A DNA stretch of 64,000 nucleotides. Source: an uncultured Phascolarctobacterium sp. GTDB taxonomy: Bacteria > Bacillota > Negativicutes > Acidaminococcales > Acidaminococcaceae. The position numbers and the translations under genes were made by a program. The stretch covers positions 186,001 to 250,000 of the forward strand of contig UQZN01000001.1 of the NCBI GenBank assembly GCA_900545535.1, in the 5' to 3' direction. Within the stretch, counting starts at the first letter, position 1. Each line of letters opens with the position of its first letter. Under the pieces are notes generated by a model, which saw nothing but the letters and a program-made list of their open reading frames with translations, was not told the origin of the DNA and ran no database searches. Positions 56,122 to 64,000 of this stretch are shown here, piece by piece.

Positions 56122-57408
56122 ATGATAACAAGGCAAAAATATCAGGATTATATCAGTGTGCTGAAAGAGGAATTGATTCCGGCGATGGGCTGTACTGAGC
56201 CGATCGCTATTGCTTATGCCGGCGCTATTGCCAGAAAGCACTTGGGCTGCCTGCCGGAGCGGGTAGAGATCGAGGTCAGCGGTAATATCATCAAGAATGT
56301 CAAAAGTGTTATCGTGCCCAATACAGGCGGTCTGCGCGGGATTGAAGTGGCGGCAGCTGCTGGGATCGTAGCCGGGGATGCGGACAGGGAACTGAAAGTT
56401 ATTTCGGAAGTGAGCGCGGCAGCTGTTGACGCTATCCACAGTTTTTTAAAAGCGGTGCCGATAAGCGTTGATTTTTCTGACAGTAAAAAAATCTTTGATA
56501 TTATGATCACTGTTTATGGCGGCGGTCATTCTGCCTATGTCCGCATCTGTGAATTCCATACTAATGTTGTGGAGATCAAAGAGGATGATAAGTATGTATT
56601 GCAGAAGGATGTTGCGGTAGAAGACAGTCTGGGTTTTACAGACCGCGAATTCATGAATGTACAGGAGATACTGGAATTTGCCGATACTGTAAAAATCGAA
56701 GATGTCAAAGAGTTGCTTGATCAGCAGATCTCCTGCAACGTCAATATTTCTGAGGAAGGACTGCGCGGCGATTATGGTGCTAATATCGGCAAAGTGCTTT
56801 TAAAGACTTATGGAGACAGCGATGTGAAAATCAGGGCTAAGGCTAAAGCTGCCGCCGGTTCTGATGCCAGGATGAACGGCTGTGAGATGCCGGTCGTTAT
56901 TAATTCCGGCAGCGGCAATCAGGGGATCACTGCTTCCATACCGGTAATAGAATATGCCAGGGAGCTGGGTGTTTCCGATGAGCGGCGTTACCGTGCTTTA
57001 CTGGTCTCCAATCTGATCACGATCCATTTGAAATCCGGTATCGGCAGGCTGTCCGCCTACTGCGGTGCCGTCAGTGCCGGTTGTGCCAGCGGGGCCGGGA
57101 TTGCTTACCTGTATGGCGGCGGTGTTGATGAAGTTTCGCATACGATCGTCAATTCGCTGGCAATAACTTCCGGTATCATCTGCGACGGTGCGAAAGCCTC
57201 GTGTGCCGCTAAAATAGCTACAGCTATCGACGCCGGGATTTTAGGCTACCATATGTATAAAGAAGGTCAGCAGTTCTATGGCGGTGACGGTATCGTCAGC
57301 AAAGGCGTCGAGAATACTATTAAAAATGTAGGACAGCTGGCCAAAGAAGGTATGGCGGCTACTGATCAGGAAATTTTGCGGATCATGACGAAAACAGGAA
57401 ACAAATAA
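56122..57408 (+). CDS. CyuA/UPF0597-type FeS L-cysteine desulfidase
   Basis: A 428-residue protein of the serine-dehydratase-alpha-like UPF0597 family. Cluster cysteines are visible in PAMGCTEPIAIAYAGA (about residue 24), SAYCGAVSAGCASGAG (about 310) and GIICDGAKASCAAKI (about 352). CyuA and its archaeal counterpart break down cysteine to pyruvate, sulfide and ammonia. GAGAGGTGAG precedes ATG 56122; GTG at 56104 is less likely. No cysteine transporter (CyuP) is adjacent. Confidence 0.88.
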   Translation: MITRQKYQDYISVLKEELIPAMGCTEPIAIAYAGAIARKHLGCLPERVEIEVSGNIIKNVKSVIVPNTGGLRGIEVAAAAGIVAGDADRELKVISEVSAAAVDAIHSFLKAVPISVDFSDSKKIFDIMITVYGGGHSAYVRICEFHTNVVEIKEDDKYVLQKDVAVEDSLGFTDREFMNVQEILEFADTVKIEDVKELLDQQISCNVNISEEGLRGDYGANIGKVLLKTYGDSDVKIRAKAKAAAGSDARMNGCEMPVVINSGSGNQGITASIPVIEYARELGVSDERRYRALLVSNLITIHLKSGIGRLSAYCGAVSAGCASGAGIAYLYGGGVDEVSHTIVNSLAITSGIICDGAKASCAAKIATAIDAGILGYHMYKEGQQFYGGDGIVSKGVENTIKNVGQLAKEGMAATDQEILRIMTKTGNK

Positions 57409-57440
57409 GCGCAGCAGCCCGCTCAAAGGAAAGTGATAAT

Positions 57441-58850
57441 ATGCGGATAAAAAAGAAATATATCTATATTGCTTTGGGACTGTGGGCGCTTGTAACAGTA
57501 ACTTATTTTACGCTGTGCAAAATAGCCAGCGATCAGGCTCTGCTTATTTTCAATAAAGCCATGTCTACTCAAAAAGTGCTTAAAGGCTCAGTGACGATTA
57601 GCAGTATCGATGCCGACATTTGGGGTCGGGTTGCCTTTAAAAATCTTGTCTGGCTGGATACGGACGGTCAGCCTATAGTGCATGTGCCGCAGGGGCGTTT
57701 TAAGGTACAACCATGGGACATCATTACCAGAAGCATCAGTACAGCGACTATCAGGGAACTGGAATTGGACAATGCTTTGTTTGCTGTAAGATTCAACCGA
57801 AAGATGCAGCTGGATATTTTTGAGCAGGAGCAGGCGAAAAGAGTTATTGACCGTGCAGAACAAAAAGAAGCTGTTTTGTTGGGGAGTGAAATTGCCGCTG
57901 AAGCTGAAATACCGGCTCAGGACAGTCCAAAAGTGCAGGAAAGCCGGCAGGGACGGGAGAGAGCAAGGCATGAGTTAAATCTTGATTTGGGAAATAAGCG
58001 GCTGAAGCTGCAGGTTATTCTGAATAAGTGTACTTTAACTGCCGGGTACCGTAACCGTTATTTTGTTCTGAACGACGTCAATGCCAAACTGGATATTGAT
58101 ACAAAGAAAAAACTTGCTATCGACTTTGTTACTGGCAAATTCGGCGGCACCATGGTCGGCGACGGGTTGGCAATCAAAGGGGATATTGCTTTAGCGCAGC
58201 AGATTCCGCATTATGATCTGCATTTGGAGCTTTATAATGTGCTGCCCGCTTCGCTGGGGATAGCAGACATCAAAGATACGGTTTCGGTTACTGCCGGTGT
58301 CACCGGCGAGCTGCCGAGCCCGGTTATCGACGGACATCTGGCGTTTAAAGAACTGAATATTCCGGGACTCCATTTTTCCAAAGTCAGAGGTGATCTGCAT
58401 TATGAAGATGCTCTGCTGAAATTTACTAATGTAACAGGTAATGTTTTTGGCGGTACAGTCGAAGCCTTTGGTGATTATCATCTGGATACAAGATATTATA
58501 ATATTGATGCGCTGGGCCACGAACTTTTGGGCAGCATTGCCGCCCGTAATGGCAAAATAAAATGCAAGGTCGAACTGGACTTTAAGATACGTTCCCAAGG
58601 TGATCCGAAAACCGCTTTGACTTATGGCAGCTTTAAATCAGGGAAGGGGTCGTATTATATTATTCCTTTCGAAAGTATCAGCGGTGAGTTTTCCAATCAA
58701 AATAAACGTCTGGAATTTAAAAATGTCGTTATTGAAACGAAAATGGGTATAATTAAAACTAATGCTTTTGATATAGTGGACGGTAAACTACATATTGGTG
58801 AAATTTATCTGGAAGAGCCAGATAGCGGAAAAACTATTAAAATAATCTGA
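57441..58850 (+). CDS. AsmA/TamB-like membrane-anchored protein
   Basis: A 469-residue protein. One N-terminal membrane anchor (YIYIALGLWALVTVTYFTLC) is followed by a large periplasmic region of repeated beta strands (VSGELPSPVIDGHLAFKEL-type units; TNVTGNVFGGTVEAFGDYH). Residues about 135-185 form a Glu/Gln/Arg-rich insert. This is the pattern of AsmA/TamB/YhdP-type proteins that bridge inner and outer membranes for lipid transport. It supports a diderm cell plan. It lies 32 bases after cyuA-like and five before the next gene. Confidence 0.7.
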   Translation: MRIKKKYIYIALGLWALVTVTYFTLCKIASDQALLIFNKAMSTQKVLKGSVTISSIDADIWGRVAFKNLVWLDTDGQPIVHVPQGRFKVQPWDIITRSISTATIRELELDNALFAVRFNRKMQLDIFEQEQAKRVIDRAEQKEAVLLGSEIAAEAEIPAQDSPKVQESRQGRERARHELNLDLGNKRLKLQVILNKCTLTAGYRNRYFVLNDVNAKLDIDTKKKLAIDFVTGKFGGTMVGDGLAIKGDIALAQQIPHYDLHLELYNVLPASLGIADIKDTVSVTAGVTGELPSPVIDGHLAFKELNIPGLHFSKVRGDLHYEDALLKFTNVTGNVFGGTVEAFGDYHLDTRYYNIDALGHELLGSIAARNGKIKCKVELDFKIRSQGDPKTALTYGSFKSGKGSYYIIPFESISGEFSNQNKRLEFKNVVIETKMGIIKTNAFDIVDGKLHIGEIYLEEPDSGKTIKII

Positions 58851-58885
58851 CAGAAATGCTTCAGAAAATTGGGAGGAAAACGGCG

Positions 58886-61154
58886 ATGGGCAAATATAAA
58901 AAACTTTATGGCACGCTTTTGCTGGGACTGATTGCCATTATTATTTTGCTGACTGCTGTTTTTTCCTATAGCAGAAGTATTGAAGAAAGTTATAAAGAAG
59001 AAAATATCAACTCCCTGAAGGAGCTTTCTAATCAGGGAGCTTTGATGCTGAATAATGAAATCAAAAGCAAACAAAATCTTTTGGTAGAGCTTTCATATGA
59101 TGTCAGCCGGATTTTTGCCAACGATCCACAGGCGGCCGCTGTCTATTTGAAGGAAGCAGCCGCACGCAATAATTTTAAACGAATCGGAGTGGCGTTGACA
59201 GATGGACGTGCTTATACGACTGATGACATTGCGCTGAATATTTCAGAACGTGGGTATTTTAGCAGGGCCCTGCACGGTCAGATGACGGTTTCACGTAATC
59301 TGGACGATTATACTGATGGCGGCAGGATCGCTGTTTATGCGGTGCCGATTCTTTCTGACGGCAGTGATAAGCCGATCGGTGTTTTGTTTGCCACTTACAG
59401 CATGGATACCTTTAGAAAAACTATTGAAGTATCATTTTTCAGCGGCGCCGGTTATTCGTATGTGGTGCAGGAAAATGGTGATGTAGTAGTTGATTCCCGG
59501 CATCCGGAAAGCTTTAAAAATTTTAAAAATGTTTATGCGGCTTTATTGACGGCAGACCCGAAGAACAACAGAGACAGTGCTGAAAAGCTCTGGCAGCTGA
59601 TCAACAGCAAAAAAGACGGGTATATAGAATTTTATAACGGCAGCCAGAAATATATGTACTGTTCCCCGATCGGCGTTAATAACTGGATGTTGCTGACAGT
59701 TACGCCTGCCAGTGTTATTGAAGATAAGACAAATATGGTTTTGCATAAAACGTATTTGCTGGGCATCTTGCTGATAGTTATTTTTTTACTGTTGATCTGG
59801 CATATCATGCGTATCCATACCCGCAACCAAAGGGAACTGATGAATATCGCTTATGTGGATGAGATTACCGGCGGTTATTCTTTTGCCAAATTTTTTAAAG
59901 AGGCCGAACCGCTGCTGCGTGCTGCTGATAAGAAAACGGCAATTGTCAGTATGGACATCGACGGATTTAAATATTTTAATGATATGTTTGGTTATGAGGA
60001 AGGCAATGACCTTTTGCGTTATATCTGGCAGGAAATAAGCTCAAGCCTGAATGAAGGCGAAATATTGGCGCATGGTGTTTGCCGATACCTTTATCTTTTT
60101 GCTGCGGTTTGATACGAGAGATGAACTGCTTTGGCGTATCAACGATTTATGCCTGTATTTAAATCACTATATAACTAAGAGCGGTCAGGTCTATAAGCTG
60201 TCGCTTTCGATGGGTATTTACGAGGTCGACGGCGAAACAGACGATATCGTCAGTATGGCGGACAGAGCATATATTGCCCGGCAGACAATAAAAAATAAAG
60301 GCGATACGGCGTGGGCTTTTTATGACGGTGCTGTCCGTGATAAGCTGTTGCATGAAAAAGAAATTGAAAGCCAGATGGAAAGAGCCCTGGCTGAAGGTGA
60401 ATTTATTGCTTATTATCAGCCGAAATACAGCACAAAAGAGCAGAGGCTCATAGGAGCAGAAGCTTTGGTGCGCTGGCGTCGCAGCGATGATGTTATTGTG
60501 CCGCCTTATCAGTTTGTGCCGCTTTTTGAACGTAATGGTTTTATCAATAAGCTTGATCGCTACATGTTCGAATTGGTATGCAGGCAACAAACACTGTGGC
60601 TGGGTGAGGGTCTGGCTCCTGTGCCGATCTCGGTCAATATGTCGAGAATGTGCCTGTATGATCCGCATATAGTTGACGAATATATCGGCATTTTGGAGGA
60701 AAGCGGCCTGCCTGCCGCTTATGTCAAGCTGGAACTGACGGAAAGTGCTTTCTTTGAGAATACCAGTATCATGAACGGTGTGATCGAAGCGCTGCACAAA
60801 GTTGGGATCAAGGTCTTGATGGATGATTTTGGTACCGGGTATTCATCTATGATGATGCTTAAAAACGTGGATATCGACGTACTGAAGCTGGATAAAAGCT
60901 TTGTAGATGATATTGGCGATGAGCGCAGTGAAAAAATCATTTCCAACATTATTTATCTGGCCCATTCGCTGCAGATAGAAGTGACTGCCGAGGGTGTGGA
61001 AACTAAAGCGCAGTTTGAATTTTTGAGAGATGTTGGCTGCGATTATATCCAGGGCTATTATTTTGGTAAGCCGCAGCCGGCAGAAGCTTTTGCGGACCTG
61101 CTGCAAAAAGAAACCTGGAACGGGAGTGACGCTGATGCTGATACGAAAAGCTGA
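58886..61154 (+). pseudogene. Cache-GGDEF(degenerate)-EAL protein, interrupted by a one-base frameshift
   Basis: Two overlapping frames together encode one c-di-GMP protein: 58886-60112 (409 residues) and the continuation, which is open to 61154. There is a TM helix at about 11-32, a Cache-like sensor (about 40-270), a second TM (about 290-310), a GGDEF domain (MDIDGFKYFNDMFGYEEGND) and an EAL domain. The frame breaks inside the GGDEF motif: at 60078-60080 there are three Ts, where two would give AHGVADTFIFLLRF. VADTF replaces GGDEF, so cyclase activity is unlikely. EAL residues are intact (AEALVRW, LELTES, MDDFGTGYSS, LKLDKSF, AEGVET, QGYYF). ATG 58886 follows GGGAGG. Phosphodiesterase activity would depend on correct reading of the frame. 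Confidence 0.85.
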
Positions 61155-61596
61155 ATTGCAGGATGCGGAGACCGTGTATGTCTTGATGTGTGAATTAGAA
61201 GAGCAGGTTTTGCCGCAGTCAGAATTTATCAGGAGCTTCAGTAATTTATTGAAACTGCCGGAACATTTTTTACTGATCGGTGAAATTGGCGGCAGGGCAG
61301 CGGCTTTTTTACATTTGCGTGTGGAGGAGCAGCTGCACCACGCTGCAAAGATTGCAGAGATCTTAGAATTTGACGTGGCACAGGCATATCGCGGCAGACA
61401 GTTGGGGCAGCAATTTTTTGCTCATGCCAAAAAGCTGGCCTGTGAGAACGGCTGCCAGCAGCTGGAATTGAGCAGCAACAAACTGAGGGAGAAAGCACAT
61501 TCTTTTTATGAACGGCAGGGTATGCATAAATTTCATTATAAATTTACGCTGCCTTTGACCGGCAGTGCGGTAAGTGAAAATAAATTGGGCATTTAA
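61135..61596 (+). CDS. GNAT-family N-acetyltransferase
   Basis: A 153-residue acetyltransferase. MLIRKAELQDAETVYVLMCE is a typical GNAT start, and the acetyl-CoA loop is VAQAYRGRQLGQQFFAHA (about 84-101), followed by LELSSNKLREKAHSFYERQG. The substrate is unknown. ATG 61135 has GGGAG upstream and overlaps the end of the EAL frame by 20 bases, so translation may be coupled. Confidence 0.9.
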   Translation: MLIRKAELQDAETVYVLMCELEEQVLPQSEFIRSFSNLLKLPEHFLLIGEIGGRAAAFLHLRVEEQLHHAAKIAEILEFDVAQAYRGRQLGQQFFAHAKKLACENGCQQLELSSNKLREKAHSFYERQGMHKFHYKFTLPLTGSAVSENKLGI

Positions 61597-61626
61597 AAGC
61601 AACGGCTTAACGGCCGTTGCTTTTTG
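61595..61626 (+). terminator. Terminator after the GNAT gene
   Basis: AAAGCAACGG pairs with CCGTTGCTTT around an eight-base loop, followed by Ts. Confidence 0.85.
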
Positions 61627-61698
61627 TCTGTGCTCCATGCTGTGAACCATCGTTTTGTGGTACAATAAACATATATTTTTAACGAGCGGAGAAGAAGA

Positions 61699-64000
61699 AT
61701 GATTGATTTATACAAAGTACCGTTAGGGTTAACAGCCAGAAATTTTTTTGCGGCTGCAGCAGAAAAAAACTACAGTTATGATGAAGCGTTGCTGGTGCTG
61801 CCCAGCAGACTGCTTGTTGAGCATACCCGCAAAGTAAGCAGGGGGCAGGCAGTAAGTTTTGAATATTTGACCAACCGTATCGTAACCTTGAACAGACGGC
61901 TGCTGGATCTACCGGCAGAGGCTAAACTGGAGCTGATCTCCCGTCGGACGCAGGAACTATTAGTAGGCGATTTACTGCATCAGCTCAGCAAGCTGCAGGG
62001 ACTGGACTATTTTAGCAAACTGGCTGATAAAGAAGGCTTTATCAAAGCTATTACCGGGCTTTTGGGGCAGCTTTCCCGCAGCGGTTCGACGCAGGAAGAA
62101 ATTACTACGGCGCTGCTGGAATGGGAAGAACGTAATCCGGCCTATGTAATGAAGGACCGTGAAGTAGCGGCTTTATATAATCTTTACCGTAATAAGCTGA
62201 AACAGAAGAACTGGTACGATGTGGAAGGACTGTACCGTTTGGCGGCGGCAGTTTTAGAGAAGCCGCAGGCCAGCTTGCCGTGGCAGCATTTGTATTTCAG
62301 TGAATTTTATCATTTTGACGCCTTGCAGCGGCTGATCATCAAGGCGTTGTCTGCGCATTGCCAGATCAGTATCGGCTTGATGTATGAGCCGAAGCGTCCG
62401 GAAATATTTGCTGCTGTAGAACGCAGTTATGGTTATTTGAGCGGTTTTGCCGGGCAGGCAGAGCTGAGCCAGGAGGCTGTAGAGCGCAAGCCTGCCTTGC
62501 AGCATTTAGTTGACAATTTGGGGCGCAGCGGTTGTTCGCCTCTGGCTGCTGCTGACGGTATAGAATTTATTGAAGCGGGTGACAGTGAGAGTGAAGTGCG
62601 GGCTGTGCTGCGCTCGATCAAGGAAAAGCTGCAGACCGGAGCTGCTTATGGCGATTTTCTGGTTGCTGTACGTGATTTTAATACTTACAGCGGCATCAGA
62701 GCTGTTTGTGACGAATATGGCCTTCCAGTGACTTTACCTGCGGCGGCTCCTTTAAGTGCGCAGCCTGTCTGTGAATTTCTGCGCCTGCTGCTTGCCGTGG
62801 CCGCAGGCGGCAGCGAAGCTGTTGCTGCCTATTGGCGTCTGCTGAAATGCGGCGTTGTCAAAATGGTCTATGGTTTTGATGGCGAACAGCTTAACAGATT
62901 AAAGCAGGATCATTTATACAGCAGCCTGCAGCAGCTGCGCAAGGCTGTTGCGGATAAAATTGACGAAATAGGGACTGCGCAGTGGTCGGCTGAGCTGAGC
63001 GAGCTGGAGACATATCTGGATAAAGTGCCGCGGCGGGCAACGGTGGCTGCTTATGGCGAAGTTTTAAAGGGTGTTTTGGAAGCTTTGGCACTGCCGGAGA
63101 AGGTCGGCGCAGAGTACAGAAAGGGCAGAGCGCAGCTGCGTGAGGTCAAAAATCTGACTGAAACAGTAAGACAGCTTGTGGAAGTGCTTGATACTCTGCA
63201 GGAAGATTATCAAAATGGCGGGTTGGAAAATATTGCCTTGAACGCTGCCGATTACAGCAGATTATTGCTGACTGCCTGTGCCGAACGGCAGGTAGTTTTG
63301 ACGGCTGCTGACAGTGAGGGGATTTTATTCGGCGAAGCGGCAAATTTACAGGGGCTGCTGTTTAAGTATGTATATATTATGGGACTGCGTGAAGGTGAGT
63401 TCCCGCGCAGTAAGAACGAAAGCTGGATCTACAATGACAGTGAACGGGTGGTTTTAAGCAGCGTCGGCGTCGAATTGGAGAATACAGCCTGCGCTTATGC
63501 GGAAGATAAGTTCTTTTTTGCAGCGGTAGCGGCGATGGCGGCAGAAACGCTGACTCTGAGCTGGTACAGTGACGATGCGGCCGGTGCGTCTGCTTATGTG
63601 GAAGATGTAGAACGTTTATATGCTCCCGGCAGTATTGTAAAATACAGAGCCGGGCGCTGCGGTCTGCAGCAGTCCTTATCAGAGCAGGAGCTGCTGCAGG
63701 GATTGGCGCAGGCTGATCCAGAGCATAACTGGTTGTTGGAGCGGCTGGGAGCTGATTGGCCTCTGCGCAGTAGTATCGAAAAAATACGCAGGCAGGGCGG
63801 CAGTATTTATAAGGGGATCATTGAAGACGAGCGGCTGCAGCGGGCTGTTAATGAAGCTGTAGGCGGTTTTTTCAGTGCCTCTTATTTAGAAACGTATGCC
63901 CAGTGCCCCTACAGATTTTTGCTGAGCTATGTCTGGAAACAACAACAGTATGAAGAACTTACTGAAACAGTGGAGCCGACAGTAGAAGGCAATCTGCTGC
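61699..64000 (+). CDS. AddB-like helicase/nuclease subunit (partial, runs off the end)
   Basis: ATG 61699 (GGAGAAGAAG upstream) opens a frame that stays open to the window end, giving at least 767 residues. The N-terminus (MIDLYKVPLGLTARNFFAAA) followed by LLVLPSRLLVEHTRKV matches AddB/RexB-type proteins, but I see no Walker A Gly-Lys motif there. KYVYIMGLREGEFPRSKNES (about 555) is the AddB-like helicase motif. YLETYAQCPYRFLLSYVW (about 732) with EGNLL begins the PD-(D/E)XK nuclease domain and supplies one possible FeS cysteine. AddAB processes double-strand breaks; addA would be expected just beyond the window. TACAAT at 61661-61666 may be the -10 box. Confidence 0.82.
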   Translation, partial: MIDLYKVPLGLTARNFFAAAAEKNYSYDEALLVLPSRLLVEHTRKVSRGQAVSFEYLTNRIVTLNRRLLDLPAEAKLELISRRTQELLVGDLLHQLSKLQGLDYFSKLADKEGFIKAITGLLGQLSRSGSTQEEITTALLEWEERNPAYVMKDREVAALYNLYRNKLKQKNWYDVEGLYRLAAAVLEKPQASLPWQHLYFSEFYHFDALQRLIIKALSAHCQISIGLMYEPKRPEIFAAVERSYGYLSGFAGQAELSQEAVERKPALQHLVDNLGRSGCSPLAAADGIEFIEAGDSESEVRAVLRSIKEKLQTGAAYGDFLVAVRDFNTYSGIRAVCDEYGLPVTLPAAAPLSAQPVCEFLRLLLAVAAGGSEAVAAYWRLLKCGVVKMVYGFDGEQLNRLKQDHLYSSLQQLRKAVADKIDEIGTAQWSAELSELETYLDKVPRRATVAAYGEVLKGVLEALALPEKVGAEYRKGRAQLREVKNLTETVRQLVEVLDTLQEDYQNGGLENIALNAADYSRLLLTACAERQVVLTAADSEGILFGEAANLQGLLFKYVYIMGLREGEFPRSKNESWIYNDSERVVLSSVGVELENTACAYAEDKFFFAAVAAMAAETLTLSWYSDDAAGASAYVEDVERLYAPGSIVKYRAGRCGLQQSLSEQELLQGLAQADPEHNWLLERLGADWPLRSSIEKIRRQGGSIYKGIIEDERLQRAVNEAVGGFFSASYLETYAQCPYRFLLSYVWKQQQYEELTETVEPTVEGNLL

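Noticed and set aside
60159..60797. A 212-residue minus-strand open frame inside the EAL region
   Set aside because: It is antisense to intact EAL motifs; composition and lack of start signals indicate a shadow frame.

Overview
The window is about 64 kb of moderately AT-rich, densely packed bacterial chromosome. Gene content and order are Firmicutes-like: ccpN-ppsR, dnaG-rpoD, yebC-ruvCAB, queA-tgt-yajC-secDF, FolE2-type folate genes and comG/gsp-type pseudopilins. An OstA/LptA-like periplasmic protein and an AsmA-like protein point to an outer membrane. Together these suggest a diderm Firmicute of the class Negativicutes, possibly Acidaminococcaceae. That placement is inference from gene content, not from a search. 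Oxygen-sensitive or low-potential enzymes (QueH, ferredoxin-fused EtfA, FeS cysteine desulfidase, radical SAM protein, IlvD) fit an anaerobe. No rRNA, CRISPR array, insertion sequence or prophage was seen. One tRNA gene with a CAU anticodon is present.

Layout. 0-7.3 kb: the end of a PucR-type regulator, the CcpN/PPDK-regulator pair, an OstA-like protein, a dGTPase-like HD hydrolase, primase, the main sigma factor and the tRNA. 7.3-12.5 kb: pirin, hemolysin III, ilvD and fabK. 12.5-22.7 kb: a long co-directional block with yebC, ruvCAB, queH, a SpoIID-like protein, queA, tgt, yajC, a folate cycloligase and secDF. 22.8-27.2 kb: an NSS transporter and an acyltransferase on the minus strand, then an SSS transporter. 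27.3-36.3 kb: dnaE, an electron-transfer flavoprotein pair, a small protein, pyruvate kinase and an unknown helical protein. 36.4-40.2 kb: a GspF-G-H-I-J-K-like (or ComGB-GG-like) pseudopilin operon. 40.2-48.7 kb: a metallo-hydrolase, a glucosaminidase, then trmL-PTPS-folE2-folP-folK-DUF815-pepT-membrane protein. 48.7-64 kb: DNA repair (AlkD-like, Nfo), RNA modification (RlmD, TrmH family), a radical SAM protein, a CAT-like acetyltransferase, a half-size EamA transporter, a cysteine desulfidase, an AsmA-like protein, a frameshifted GGDEF/EAL protein, a GNAT protein and the start of an AddB-like gene that runs off the end.

How the genes work together. Queuosine synthesis is represented by queH, queA, tgt and a QueD-family enzyme. 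The QueD-family enzyme carries a CExxHGH motif reported for dual-function PTPS-I/III proteins, and it sits in a folate cluster with no folB. It may therefore serve both pathways. Central carbon control (ccpN, ppsR) and pyruvate kinase lie in the same window but are not adjacent. The most unusual sequence observations are a ppsR gene with no canonical start codon at its conserved N-terminus, the single-base frameshift in the GGDEF/EAL gene, and a six-gene pseudopilus operon without its ATPase, peptidase or secretin.
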